Assembly (NCBI RefSeq): GCF_025566885.1
Contig: NZ_JAOQJQ010000006.1
Span: 1-64,000 of the forward strand
DNA from: Brotonthovivens ammoniilytica
Lineage (GTDB): Bacteria > Bacillota > Clostridia > Lachnospirales > Lachnospiraceae
Direction of reading: 5' to 3'
DNA length: 64,000 nt
Below, piece by piece: positions 34,185 to 44,700 of the stretch. A program made the position numbers and the translations under genes. The first letter of the stretch is position 1. Each line of letters opens with the position of its first letter. The notes under the pieces were generated by a model. It was not told the DNA's origin and searched no databases. It saw nothing but the letters and a program-made list of their open reading frames with translations.

Positions 34185-35789
34185 ATGGCTGTAAAATATG
34201 TGTTTGTCACCGGTGGTGTTGTTTCCGGACTTGGAAAGGGAATCACCGCAGCATCATTAGGCCGTCTGTTAAAAGCACGGGGATACAAAGTTACCATGCA
34301 GAAATTTGATCCGTATATTAATATTGATCCTGGTACCATGAATCCAATTCAGCACGGCGAAGTATTTGTTACAGATGACGGAGCAGAAACAGATCTTGAC
34401 CTTGGTCACTATGAACGTTTCATTGACGAAAGCTTAAGCAAAAACTCAAACGTTACAACCGGAAAGGTTTACTGGACAGTACTCCAAAAAGAGCGCCGGG
34501 GAGATTACGGCGGAGGCACCGTTCAGGTCATCCCCCATATTACAAACGAAATCAAAAGCAGATTCTACCGTAATTTTACATCGGAAGATACACATATTGC
34601 GATCATTGAAGTAGGCGGCACAGTGGGTGATATTGAAAGCCAGCCGTTTTTGGAGGCAATCCGTCAGTTTCAGCATGAAATCGGACACGACAATGCCATT
34701 TTAATCCATGTAACACTGATCCCTTATATTTCCGCCTCCGGGGAATTAAAAACCAAGCCTACCCAGGCCAGCGTAAAAGAGCTGCAGGGAATGGGCATTC
34801 AGCCGGATGTCATTGTCTGCCGTACAGAGCATCCGCTGGATCAGGATTTAAAAGACAAAATTGCACTGTTTTGTAATGTCCCCAACAACCACGTCCTTCA
34901 AAATCTGGATGTGGAATACCTATATGAAGCACCGCTGGCAATGGAAGAAGAACAGCTGGCTCATGTAGCCTGCGAATCTTTGAAGCTGGAATGTCCGGAG
35001 CCTGATTTAACAGACTGGAAGGATATGGTTGACGCCCTCCGCCATCCGGATAAAGAAGTTGAAATTGCCCTTGTAGGAAAATATATTCAGCTTCATGACG
35101 CTTACATCTCTGTTGTAGAGGCATTAAAACACGGCGGAATTTCCCAGCATGCCACTGTAAATATTAAATGGGTGGATTCCGAACTGCTGAACGCTGAAAA
35201 TGCCAAGGAAATCCTTGGAAATGTTCAGGGTATTCTTGTACCGGGAGGATTCGGAGACCGGGGAATTGACGGAAAACTCTGCGCCATTCATTATGCCCGT
35301 GTAAATAATATTCCATTTCTGGGACTTTGTCTTGGAATGCAGCTTTCCATTGTGGAATTTGCAAGAAATGTCTGCGGCATGAACGATGCACACAGTATCG
35401 AACTAGATCCCAATACAACGCATCCGGTTATTGCTCTGATGCCTGACCAGGATGGAGTAGAAGACATCGGGGGCACACTCCGGCTTGGCTCCTATCCATG
35501 TCTTCTCAGCAAAAATTCTAAGGCAGCAGAATTATACAAAGCGGAAACAATTCATGAGAGACACCGCCACCGGTATGAAGTCAACAATGATTATCGTACG
35601 GCCCTTACCGATGCCGGCATGATACTGTCAGGTCTTTCACCGGACGGAAGAATCGTCGAAATGATCGAGCTTTCAGATCACCCGTGGTTTTTGGCTACCC
35701 AGGCACACCCGGAGTTTAAGTCAAGACCAAACAGACCGCATCCTTTGTTTAGCGGATTTATTGAAGCTGCTATTAAAAACAAAAAATAA
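34185..35789 (+). CDS. pyrG: CTP synthase
   Basis: This 534-residue protein has an N-terminal synthetase domain (VFVTGGVVSGLGKGI P-loop, MQKFDPYINIDPGTMNP, EVGGTVGDIES). A C-terminal class I glutamine amidotransferase follows with the catalytic Cys in GLCLGMQLSIVEFARNV and the His/Glu in QAHPEFKSRPN. It converts UTP to CTP with glutamine and ATP. It is a single gene with its own promoter and terminator. Confidence 0.98.
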   Translation: MAVKYVFVTGGVVSGLGKGITAASLGRLLKARGYKVTMQKFDPYINIDPGTMNPIQHGEVFVTDDGAETDLDLGHYERFIDESLSKNSNVTTGKVYWTVLQKERRGDYGGGTVQVIPHITNEIKSRFYRNFTSEDTHIAIIEVGGTVGDIESQPFLEAIRQFQHEIGHDNAILIHVTLIPYISASGELKTKPTQASVKELQGMGIQPDVIVCRTEHPLDQDLKDKIALFCNVPNNHVLQNLDVEYLYEAPLAMEEEQLAHVACESLKLECPEPDLTDWKDMVDALRHPDKEVEIALVGKYIQLHDAYISVVEALKHGGISQHATVNIKWVDSELLNAENAKEILGNVQGILVPGGFGDRGIDGKLCAIHYARVNNIPFLGLCLGMQLSIVEFARNVCGMNDAHSIELDPNTTHPVIALMPDQDGVEDIGGTLRLGSYPCLLSKNSKAAELYKAETIHERHRHRYEVNNDYRTALTDAGMILSGLSPDGRIVEMIELSDHPWFLATQAHPEFKSRPNRPHPLFSGFIEAAIKNKK

Positions 35790-35797
35790 TGTGCAAA

Positions 35798-35861
35798 GCG
35801 TATGTACTTTGGACCGTTTTCGGAAACTTTCCGTTCTGAAATCAGTTCAAAATACATACGC
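35798..35861. terminator. Long hairpin terminator between pyrG and pabB
   Basis: The 64-nt element has outer arms GCGTATGTA/TACATACGC extended by G-U pairs, and an inner CGGAAA/TTTCCG hairpin. It is followed on the plus strand by TCTTTTATTT. It sits between convergent genes and may serve both. Confidence 0.75.
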
Positions 35862-35895
35862 TCTTTTATTTCTCAGCTGCACCGTGGAGAATAAA

Positions 35896-37242
35896 TCATT
35901 CATTCAGGGCTTCCATCACCACTCCTGCCTTCCGGAATGCTTCCTCATATTCAAACTCCGGTTCCGATTCTTCAGCAACTCCTGCACCGGTTCCAAGATA
36001 ATAGGTTTGATCTTTAAAAACAGCTGTCTGGATCACAATATTAAAGTCACAGTCTCCATTCAGGGACAGATACCCCAAAGAACCGGTATAAAGATTCCTT
36101 TTACTGTGCTCTAGCTTATCAATAATTTCCATAGCTCTCTGCTTAGGAGCCCCGGTTACAGCCCCTCCCGGAAATGCCGCTTCCAAAAGGTCCATAGCCG
36201 TGAGATTCTCCCGCAGCAAGCCGGTAATTTGGGACACCAGATGAAATACCGCTGCATATTCTTCAACCTCAAACAATTCTGTTATTTCCACCGAACCTGG
36301 TATACACACCTGATTTAATTCATCGCATACAAGCTTAGCTATCATCAGCAGCTCACTTTTTTCTTTTTCAGAGCTGCGAAGTTCATTGCGAAGGGCCATA
36401 TCCTCTTCTAGAGTCTTTCCCCGTTTTCGCGTCCCTTTCACAGGACTGGCCACAACCCTGCCATCTCTTATTCCCACAAACCGTTCCGGTGAAGATGATA
36501 TAATCTGGAAATCCCCATAATTGAAATATCCGCCAAAAGGAGACGGGTTTATGCGCCTTAAGCTCTGAAACAAAAGATACGGCTCTTTCGTACTTTTTAG
36601 TCGTATCTGCTGCGCTAAGCTGCCCATATAAATATCACCCTCTGCAATATAGCGGCTCATCTCTGAAACAGCCTCCATATATTCTTCCTTCTGAAAATCC
36701 GCCTCAAACCAGGCTCCGGAATTATCTTCCACAGGATCACAGATGCCGCTTTCACTCTCAATCTGTTTCTTTAACTGCTCTAGACGAACTTTTCCATCTA
36801 TTAATTTTCCATTGGCAATAAAATACAGCTTCTTTTCCAGACTATCCTCAACAATAAATACATCGTAAAAGCAAAGGATACTGTCCGGTATTTCAATCCT
36901 GCTTTTCTTGCGGGAGGCCAGTCCCATTCTTTTTTGTCCGTAATCATAGGAAAAATAACCCACAGCCCCTGCTATAAGCGGCAGATTTGTTGGATTATCT
37001 TCCTGATTTTCTTTCAGATATTCTTTGACATATTCTTCAAAAGGCCTTTCACAGATCTCTCCGTTCACGGTAAACTGTTCTTTTTTTACCAGTTTCAGAT
37101 AAGGGTACAGGCCTATTACAGAAAATCTCCCCTGTTCACTGTGCATAGAAGACTCAAGAAACACAGCATCCCTTTCCTCCCGAAACACCTCAAAAATCTT
37201 ATGTATCGGCGGATAATACTTAAATTCCTCCATAACTCTCAT
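35896..37242 (-). CDS. Chorismate-binding enzyme, PabB-like aminodeoxychorismate synthase component I
   Basis: This 448-residue protein has the anthranilate synthase I/PabB fold. The motif SPVKGTRKRG carries Lys where PabB has PIKGT and TrpE has PIAGT, which favours PabB. PGGAVTGAPKQRAMEIID and the final GAGVAEESEPEFEYEEA are family blocks. One normally conserved stretch is changed: GDIYMGSLAQQ in place of the usual GDIYQVNLSQ. No amidotransferase (PabA) or lyase (PabC) gene is nearby. It would make 4-amino-4-deoxychorismate for folate. Start is supported by GGGGAG 9 nt upstream. Confidence 0.85.
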   Translation of the reverse strand: MRVMEEFKYYPPIHKIFEVFREERDAVFLESSMHSEQGRFSVIGLYPYLKLVKKEQFTVNGEICERPFEEYVKEYLKENQEDNPTNLPLIAGAVGYFSYDYGQKRMGLASRKKSRIEIPDSILCFYDVFIVEDSLEKKLYFIANGKLIDGKVRLEQLKKQIESESGICDPVEDNSGAWFEADFQKEEYMEAVSEMSRYIAEGDIYMGSLAQQIRLKSTKEPYLLFQSLRRINPSPFGGYFNYGDFQIISSSPERFVGIRDGRVVASPVKGTRKRGKTLEEDMALRNELRSSEKEKSELLMIAKLVCDELNQVCIPGSVEITELFEVEEYAAVFHLVSQITGLLRENLTAMDLLEAAFPGGAVTGAPKQRAMEIIDKLEHSKRNLYTGSLGYLSLNGDCDFNIVIQTAVFKDQTYYLGTGAGVAEESEPEFEYEEAFRKAGVVMEALNE

Positions 37243-37308
37243 TTTATAACTCTCCCCATTGCTTATGAAATTTTATGATTTAAAGTATACAAGCTTTTTG
37301 CATTGTAC

Positions 37309-38295
37309 TTAACTGTTTTTTATAATATCTTTCATCCAATTTACATAATCTTCTCTCACCTGAACCGGCTGTTCTATAACCACTCCCGGTCCCAGTGCAG
37401 CTAACCACCCAAAAAACTGAGGACTGACTGCAATCTGAGTTCTCAGAAAAAAAGTATCCTCATCATTTCTGCGGATAAAAACCTCTTTTCCAAAGCGGTC
37501 AATCATCACCCCTGCCAGTGCGTTTCTGCATTTTAACGTGACAGTCCTTTCCTCTCCCGCAAACATACCAAACACTTTTCTGGAATATCCGGACAGATCA
37601 AAGTCATCAAAGGACTCTTTTCCCGCTCTGATCTCCTCTGTCAGCCCGGTACCCAGCATTTTGTCAATTCTAAAATGCTTGATCATCCGGTCCCGGTCAT
37701 CAAAGGCAATTAGATAATAATTCTCATCATCCCACAAAAGCCTCCAGGGGCTGACCTGATAATATTCTCCGTTTCTTTTAAGCTTCATCTCTTTGGCCAC
37801 TGTCCACTCAAAATACTGGAAACGTATTTTTACATTTTCCGCAATGGCGCTGTGAATCTGATCTACATTATAATAAATATTTTCATTTACTGCTTTATTC
37901 CGGTTAGCTACATACAGCTGCCGGTTTAACTTTACAGCTTCATATCTGCTGGTAAGCTGCTCTAACTTTCCAATAAGTTCTGCAGATTTTCTAGAAGTAA
38001 TAAATTTGGAAGCCTGAACGGCATCTGCCAAAAGCTTTAACTCCGGCAGCTCAAAACGGCGGCTGGCAAGAAAATATCCTCCGTCTCTGCCCTTCTGATA
38101 CAAAATATCATAGCCCAGTTCCTTTAAGCTTTCCAGGTCCGCATAAATACTTTTCCGCTCCGCCTGAATATCTTTGGAAGAAAGATACTGAATCATTTCT
38201 TCCATCGTTACTCTGTGCTCTTCATCTGTATAATTTTCCAGATATCTCAGCAGATACAAAAGCTTTGCTTTCTGATTTCTTGATTTTGGCATCAC
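37309..38295 (-). CDS. WYL-domain transcriptional regulator
   Basis: This 328-residue protein has an N-terminal winged helix (about 8-65, KLLYLLRYLENYTDEEHRV and RKSIYADLESLKELGYDI). A WYL domain follows (about 145-215, KIRFQYFEW and YYQVSPWRLLWDDENYYLIAF) with the C-terminal WCX extension to 328. WYL domains sense nucleic-acid or nucleotide ligands in several systems. The gene lies 14 bp upstream of no recognised target; it follows the AEC transporter gene on the same strand and may control it. Function is not otherwise shown. Confidence 0.88.
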   Translation of the reverse strand: MMPKSRNQKAKLLYLLRYLENYTDEEHRVTMEEMIQYLSSKDIQAERKSIYADLESLKELGYDILYQKGRDGGYFLASRRFELPELKLLADAVQASKFITSRKSAELIGKLEQLTSRYEAVKLNRQLYVANRNKAVNENIYYNVDQIHSAIAENVKIRFQYFEWTVAKEMKLKRNGEYYQVSPWRLLWDDENYYLIAFDDRDRMIKHFRIDKMLGTGLTEEIRAGKESFDDFDLSGYSRKVFGMFAGEERTVTLKCRNALAGVMIDRFGKEVFIRRNDEDTFFLRTQIAVSPQFFGWLAALGPGVVIEQPVQVREDYVNWMKDIIKNS

Positions 38296-38308
38296 TTCCT
38301 CCTGTCCG

Positions 38309-39235
38309 TTAAAGGGCCAAGCTCATCACAAATGGTATTGTCACAACACAAAACAGTGTTGTAACCAGTATGGCCCGGCTGGCGTCCTGTGTATTTGTTC
38401 CGTACTGTTCTGTGAGAATCGTCTGGGACGATGCCGCCGGCAGCGCGGACATCAGGATTAAAATTGACACAAGCTCAGAATCCGCCGAAATGGGCAGCCA
38501 CTTCAAAACCGCAGCGCAGATACACGGAAGGGCCAGCAGCCTCACTGCCGCCAGCAAAAATATTTTCTTATTTGAAAATACCTGTCTGATCTGCATACGG
38601 GACAACGACAGCCCCACAACAATCATAGAAAGTCCTGCCGTTATATCAGACAGATAATTCAAAAGCTTCATGGGAATTTCCGGCAGATGAATCTGCGCCA
38701 GATAAAAAACAAACCCGATTACAACCGCAAGATTCAAGTTATTTACAACCATTCTCTTTAAATTTATCTTCTCTTTTACCGGATAATATTTTGTAAGAAA
38801 TTTTAATCCCATGGAAAAAATCAGAAAATTTGATACCACATTGGCCACAGCCATTAAAAACAGCCCGTCATTTCCCCAGATAGAAAGTCCCAGAGGAAAT
38901 CCCATAAAACCATTATTGGTGAACATACAGTTAAACAGCCAGATTCCCTGCTCCTGCTTTGGAATACGCAGCGCCCGGATCACCCCCAGTCCTATCAGAA
39001 AACTTACCAGATGCAGTACAAGGGTCATAAACATAATCTGCCATATTTTTCCCGCCAGACTTAAATTTTCCTGCTGAATCATGGAAACAAATACGGTAAC
39101 AGGCATGGTTACTTTTAAAATAAAATTCGAAAGATCCGGCGTACACTCCTGCCGTATAATGCCCCGCCTGCCAATATAAAATCCAACAAATATCAGTATG
39201 AATAATATCACAACACTGCTTACAACAACGCTCAT
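38309..39235 (-). CDS. AEC-family (auxin efflux carrier-like) transporter
   Basis: This 308-residue membrane protein has about ten hydrophobic segments in two inverted halves. The N-terminal FVGFYIGRRGIIRQECTPDLSNFILKVTMP and the mid-protein VSNFLIFSMG with NNGFMGFPLG are typical of the family. Bacterial members carry malate, malonate or other organic acids; the substrate is unknown here. It ends 14 bp before the WYL regulator gene and starts 19 bp after the radical SAM gene ends, so the three may be co-transcribed. Confidence 0.88.
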   Translation of the reverse strand: MSVVVSSVVILFILIFVGFYIGRRGIIRQECTPDLSNFILKVTMPVTVFVSMIQQENLSLAGKIWQIMFMTLVLHLVSFLIGLGVIRALRIPKQEQGIWLFNCMFTNNGFMGFPLGLSIWGNDGLFLMAVANVVSNFLIFSMGLKFLTKYYPVKEKINLKRMVVNNLNLAVVIGFVFYLAQIHLPEIPMKLLNYLSDITAGLSMIVVGLSLSRMQIRQVFSNKKIFLLAAVRLLALPCICAAVLKWLPISADSELVSILILMSALPAASSQTILTEQYGTNTQDASRAILVTTLFCVVTIPFVMSLAL

Positions 39236-39253
39236 CTAAAAATCTCTCCTTAA

Positions 39254-40123
39254 CTACAGGGCCCGGAAGCGTTCCGGCCGGAACCTGCCTTCCTCCTCAA
39301 TTTCATCCAGATATCTGAGCATATAAGGAATATCTTTGTTTAATGTACCTTTTAGAACAATATAGTTAGAAGCATGATTAGAGCGAAATACCGTTCCTTC
39401 TGAATCCACATGTCTTAAAAATAACCGCATCTCCTCCAGAATATCCTCCGGTTTTAAAAGTGTAAGTGCACCACTTTTTATCTGTTCGGTGATGGGGGCT
39501 TCATCGTCCAGCATCAGCGTAAGAAATCCCGTATAATCAGGCTTTACCGCACTGATCAAAGCCGCACAATCCACTGCGTGTTCTTTTAAAAGCTCTTTGC
39601 CCCCAAGTCCTGAAATCAGTGTAACAGACACGCCGATTCCACATCTTTTTAATTTCTGCCCTGCTTCAATGATCTGATCTTTTGTAACACCTTTGCAAAT
39701 ATGCTCAAGAACTGTCTGATTTCCGGATTCCGCACCCATATAGACAAGTTTAAGTCCGTCTTTTCTCAGCTGTATTAACTCTGATTCTGTTTTCCTCAAT
39801 ACATCTAAGGGCGTCCCATAAGCGCTGATTCTCTCAGCCTCCGGAAAACATTTTTTCGCATATTTTAAAATATCAGACAGCACTGCAGTTTTTATAACCA
39901 GGGCATCCCCGTCCGCCAGAAAAATGCGCTTCACAGCGCCGCCGTATGCTGATGCGGCATCCTTAAAATCCTGAAATATTTCTTCCCGGGAACGGATCCT
40001 GAATACCTTATCCTTATACATCGTACAAAATGTACACCGGTTATGAGCACAGCCCACAGTCAGCTGTACAATCAGACTTCGTGCCTCGCTTGGAGGCCGG
40101 TAAACGATTCCCTCATATCTCAT
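39254..40123 (-). CDS. Radical SAM protein, COG1032-like, function unknown
   Basis: This 289-residue protein has the cluster motif GCAHNRCTFC with Cys at 25, 30 and 33, that is CX4CX2C instead of the usual CX3CX2C. The spacing is seen in a group of stand-alone Firmicutes radical SAM proteins. A TIM-barrel core follows (IFLADGDALVIKT, YMGAESGNQTVLEHICKGV for SAM binding, VSVTLISGLGG). There is no obvious B12-binding or TRAM domain. The substrate is unknown. Confidence 0.85.
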   Translation of the reverse strand: MRYEGIVYRPPSEARSLIVQLTVGCAHNRCTFCTMYKDKVFRIRSREEIFQDFKDAASAYGGAVKRIFLADGDALVIKTAVLSDILKYAKKCFPEAERISAYGTPLDVLRKTESELIQLRKDGLKLVYMGAESGNQTVLEHICKGVTKDQIIEAGQKLKRCGIGVSVTLISGLGGKELLKEHAVDCAALISAVKPDYTGFLTLMLDDEAPITEQIKSGALTLLKPEDILEEMRLFLRHVDSEGTVFRSNHASNYIVLKGTLNKDIPYMLRYLDEIEEEGRFRPERFRAL

Positions 40124-40226
40124 GATATCACTCCTTTTTCATCATTGAATATTCCAGGTTCCTTTGGGTTACACAGACAGACAGGGGCCTTATGACCCCT
40201 GCCTCTTTTTCCCGGAAAAACAACTG

Positions 40227-40457
40227 TTATTCATCAAATTCCACCGTTACATAATAGCCGGCAGGGGTTTCTTTTACATCAATCACTTTTCCCTCTGCAG
40301 ATATCAGTCTTTCACGAAATGTGTAGTTTGCCGACATGGCATACGCCTTTCCCAGTGTATAATACCAGGAATTTGGAAGTTTACTCTCTGTTACCGGAAG
40401 GATATCTCCCACTTTCAAAAGCCCCGTCCGCTCCATTTTAAACTCCATCTGACGCAT
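40227..40457 (-). CDS. Small conserved protein, function unknown
   Basis: This is a 76-residue soluble protein with a good ribosome site (GGAAGG) and no signal peptide. The C-terminal half (VIDVKETPAGYYVTVEFDE) looks like a small beta barrel strand pair. I do not recognise the family. It follows the DUF308 gene by 21 bp on the same strand and is probably co-transcribed with it. Confidence 0.7.
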   Translation of the reverse strand: MRQMEFKMERTGLLKVGDILPVTESKLPNSWYYTLGKAYAMSANYTFRERLISAEGKVIDVKETPAGYYVTVEFDE

Positions 40458-40478
40458 CCTGACACCTTCCTTTCGAAT

Positions 40479-41063
40479 TTACATCTCTTTATAGTCTACA
40501 TCTATTACATCGTCATCGTTATTCAGCTTTTTTTGTTTATCTCCCATCTGACGCATCATAAACAATCCGGAAATCCCATCATAAATCAGTCCAATTCCAA
40601 CTAATACCATTCCGGCTTTCAAAAAGAAGTTCGCCCCGAATATCATAATCAGTCCAAAAACAAGGGCAATTAACGACAGCGCCACATAAAGCATCCCGCT
40701 TTTTGGGGAGGCGCCTTTTACCTGAGAATGAAGAAACAGATTTTTAATGCCGTGGTAAACAAGTACGACGCCGATTACAATAGGAATCAGACGAAGAAAC
40801 GTACCCGGCGCCAATAAAATCCAGATTCCCAGAACGCACAGTAAAATTCCGGCTGTCAGCTGAAAACTTCGAATCATACTGTTTTCATTTTTCCCGCAGA
40901 GCACAAGACTGTAAATACCGAAAGCCAGTATAAGAGCGCCGGCTATCCGGCAGACAGTCACAAGCACCGGCCCCGGCCAGATGCAGATAATAACACCAAA
41001 AACAATACACAGCACAAAGGCAAGAGATGAACTTGCTTTTATCTTTTTTATAAACTCAGACAT
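40479..41063 (-). CDS. DUF308/HdeD-like membrane protein
   Basis: This 194-residue protein has six hydrophobic segments in pairs with the repeated pattern of HdeD/DUF308 (LAFVLCIVFGVIICIWPG, LLCVLGIWILLAPG, LIALVFGLIMIFGA). A short acidic cytoplasmic tail follows (NNDDDVIDVDYKE). HdeD is linked to acid resistance in enterobacteria; here no role is known. Start has GGAGGT. Confidence 0.85.
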   Translation of the reverse strand: MSEFIKKIKASSSLAFVLCIVFGVIICIWPGPVLVTVCRIAGALILAFGIYSLVLCGKNENSMIRSFQLTAGILLCVLGIWILLAPGTFLRLIPIVIGVVLVYHGIKNLFLHSQVKGASPKSGMLYVALSLIALVFGLIMIFGANFFLKAGMVLVGIGLIYDGISGLFMMRQMGDKQKKLNNDDDVIDVDYKEM

Positions 41064-41107
41064 TTGCTACCTCCAGTGTTTTCCATTTTATGAGTATACC
41101 ATGTTCC

Positions 41108-41590
41108 TTATTCAATGAAAATAATATTTCCAAATTCAGCCCCGATTACTCCCGCAAGATCTGCAGGGCTTAACATCAGGGAAAGCCCGATTCTTCCGCC
41201 GCTGACACAGATCCTGTCAAAGGCTTTTGCGCTCTCATGAATAACAGTTGGAAACTTCTTTTTCATACCGATGGGAGAACAGCCGCCCCGGACATAGCCT
41301 GTAACTTTTGTAATATCCTTTACAGGAATCATTTCCACAGACTTTTCCCCTACAGCTCTGGCTGCTTTTTTCATATCCACCTCCCGGTCCACCGGAATGA
41401 CAAATACATAAAACTCCCTGCTCTTTCCCTGCATAACCAGCGTCTTAAAGGACTGCTCCGGCAAAATGCCGGCAATTTTTGCAGAGTGGACACCGTCAAC
41501 GAAATTCTCGCATTCATAAGTAATCATTTCATAGGGAATCTTCTGCCGCTCTAAAATCCGCATTGCATTGGTTTTCGCTTCTTTTCCCAA
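41108..41590 (-). CDS. ybaK: Cys-tRNA(Pro)/Cys-tRNA(Cys) deacylase, YbaK/EbsC family
   Basis: The 160-residue length is right for YbaK. The conserved Lys region QSFKTLVMQGKSREFYVFVIPVD and the GYVRGGCSPIGMKKKFPTVI loop are clear. It hydrolyses Cys mischarged on tRNA(Pro). Translation probably begins at a TTG (41590) behind GGAAGGG; the first internal ATG has no good site and would cut into the domain. Confidence 0.92.
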   Translation of the reverse strand: MGKEAKTNAMRILERQKIPYEMITYECENFVDGVHSAKIAGILPEQSFKTLVMQGKSREFYVFVIPVDREVDMKKAARAVGEKSVEMIPVKDITKVTGYVRGGCSPIGMKKKFPTVIHESAKAFDRICVSGGRIGLSLMLSPADLAGVIGAEFGNIIFIE

Positions 41591-41688
41591 TTTTTTCCCT
41601 TCCTTTCTGCCTTTCTTTCATCCGGCCGCTTTCATGCTATTATTCAAGCAGTCAAAAAAATCTTTAGATAACTGCTCCTGGGAAATGC

Positions 41689-41732
41689 AACGAAAGCCGC
41701 ACAGTATCATCTGACACTGTACAGCTTTCGTT
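41689..41732 (-). terminator. Terminator of the RND transporter gene
   Basis: AACGAAAGC and GCTTTCGTT arms plus an inner ACAGT/ACTGT pair form a long hairpin just past the RND stop codon. The minus-strand T run after it is weak (GCATTTCCC). Confidence 0.55.
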
Positions 41733-41745
41733 ATTTCCTCCTGCT

Positions 41746-44700
41746 TTACATTTCATCAATGGTCAGTTCATCTTCCTCCAGCAGTTTTTCATCTCCGATA
41801 TCTACTTTTTTAAGCTCTTTTCTAAACAGCAGATCATACAATACCGGAACGATAAACAGTGTCATAAGCGTTGCATAGAGCAGTCCTCCGATTACGGTAA
41901 TGGCCATTCCTTTACTCATAACAGAAGCCGCATCTTTGCTCACTGCCATAATAGACATGGCAAGAATTGTTGTCAGGGCAGTCATAAGTATCGGACGCAT
42001 TCTGCTGATACCGGTTCTCACCAGCGCTTCCTGCCTGCTCATCCCTGCAAGACGCAGCTGATTGGTATAATCAACAAACACAATACCGTTATTTACAACC
42101 ACGCCGGCCAGCATCAGAAATCCCATCATAGCCACCAGGGAAATCTCCTGTCTTGTAATATAGAGGGCCAGCAGACCTCCGGTAAATGCCAGTGGAATGG
42201 TAAATAATACAATAAACGGCGATAACAGACTCTGGAACTGAGCCACCATAATCAGGTAGATCAATGCCACCGCCATAAACAGCATCAGGATAATATCACC
42301 CATGGCGTCCTGAATGGAAGAGGATTCCCCGCCGATTTCAACATCATAACCATCCGGAGCCTGGTATTGATCCAGTTTTTCCTGCAGCTGTCTTGAAAGC
42401 AGCGTGGTGTTGTATCCATCCAGAGTCTCAGCTGTAATAGTCAGATAAGTTCTCTGATTCTCCCTGGTCACAGATGCAAGCCCCTGTCCCTTTGAAGATG
42501 TGGCAAATTCTTTTAGCTTATGAGTCTCTGTTTCTTTATTTCCCTGAGCATCTGTTTTTTCCACTTCAAATTCATAGTCCATGAGTTTATCAACAGTCAG
42601 CTTATCTGTTTCATCTACGATTTTTACATTGTACTGTTCCTGGTCTACAGTCAGTGAAGTGGCATCTTTCTCTGTTGTAAGAGCCTCTGTAAGCTCTGAA
42701 TAGATCTGGGCTACAGTCAGGCCCTGACGCATGGCCTTATCTTTATCTATGGAAATGACCAGTGTCTGGTCTCCTTCCTCCTGGCCATTGCTGATTTTGT
42801 CAAAGCCTTTGATATCTTTCAGCATAGCCATAACATCATCGCCGATTTTTAAAAGCTCATCGGTATCTTCTCCATAAATGTTTACCGCCATACCGTCTCC
42901 CAGCATTGCTGACATATCCATATTTGAAGTAGATACACTATAATCCTCAAGGTCCAGACCTGCCATAACAGTCTCCAGCCGGTGAGCTATCTGACTGTTA
43001 TCTTTGGCAGCTTCTTCATCCAGCAGAATATATACGGTAAGGTTGTGGGTTCCCCCGCTTCCCATGAGGCTGGCAGCCGAGGCACCTGATACATCACTAG
43101 AACCTGACATCATACCAACCGTTTCTACTCCGTCAATCTCCTGCATCTGTTTCATCGCGTCATCCGCCAGCTTAAAGGTCTCTTCGTCTGATAATTCCGG
43201 TTTTGCCTCCATAGTAACAGACATCTGATTTCCGCCCATATCCGGAAGCAGAATCAGCCCCGTATTTTTAATCTGGTATACGCATCCTGCCAGCAGGGCT
43301 GCCGCAATCAGCAGAGGCACCGCTTTACGCCGCAGGCAGAACCGCAGTACTTTTTCATAGAATACCATCACCCGGTCAAACAGTTTATGCTGTTTCTCCT
43401 GGGTATTCCGAAGGAGTGTAGAACTCATCGCAGGAACAAGGGTCAGCGCCACCAAAAGGCTGGCAACCAGGCTGTAAGCAATTGTCAGCGCCAGATCTAC
43501 AAACAGCTGGCGTACAAGCCCTCCGGTAAATATAATGGGCAGAAATACACAGATTGTTGTCAGAGTAGACGAAGTAATGGCTCCCGCCACCTGTTTTGCG
43601 CCCATGACCGCAGCACGGGCAGAAGGTATCCCTTTGCCCCGCAGGCGGTATATATTTTCAATTACTACAATGGAGTTATCCACAAGCATACCAACCCCCA
43701 GGGCCAGGCCTGACAGGGATATAATATTTAGTGTTACACCGCTGAAGTACATTAATACTACTGCAACCAGTACACTGATTGGTATGCTGAATGCAACAAC
43801 AATGGTTGGTTTTACACTTTTTAAAAATACTGCCAGAACGATAATCGCCAGTATTGCACCGTAAATCAGGTTGGAAAGTACACTTTGTACAATCATGTCT
43901 ATGTAATCGCCCTGATCCATCAGGTTGGTAATGTGAAGCCCGTCATACTCTTTCTCAAGCTCCTCAAATGCATCATTACACCGGTCGGATACATCTGAGG
44001 TTCCCGCTGTACTTGCCTTGTAAACAGAAAGCAGCACCGCCTGATTGCCGTTTACTTTTGCATAGGCACTCCCGGAATTGTCAATCCAGGTCACGGCCGC
44101 CACATCACTAAGACGCACATCGCCTATTCCGTCAATATTACATAAAACCGTATCTTTCATCTCATCGGCGCTGTTATACTCATCACCGACTTTTAATAAG
44201 TACTGGGTATCCCCTTCATATATATACCCTGCCGGCATAGCAAAATTCTGAGCATATATCAGCTGTGACAGCGTATCAAGACTGCACACCTGATCTAGAT
44301 TTGCGCTTTTTAATGCCTGGTCTCTGGCTTTTTCGTATGCATCAATTCCATCCTGCAGTTCTTTTTCAGAATCCGAAAGAGCGGTTTCCCCTGAGGCAAG
44401 CTGCGCATCGGCGGAGCCAAACCCGGCTGCTGCGGATATTTTGCCCTTCTCCAGCTGGTTATAACTGTCAGAAGCCTGCTGCACCTGTTCATTTACTCCG
44501 TCCAGCACCGCCTGGGCAGTTTTGATCTCAATCTCAAGATTTGCCAGAGCCGTATCTATCTGGCCCATTCTTGTATTTACAATAGTATCTATCTGTTTTA
44601 AGTTATCTTCCGTCAGTTCCTTTACTGCATCTTCCTGCCCCATCTGTTTCATCAAAGCCTGAAGCGTCTCAAGCTTTTCCGGATGCTCCAGTGCATCTTT

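Noticed and set aside
35896..37242. Anthranilate synthase TrpE
   Set aside because: The PVKGT motif with Lys favours PabB over TrpE, which has Ala at that place, and no trp genes are near.
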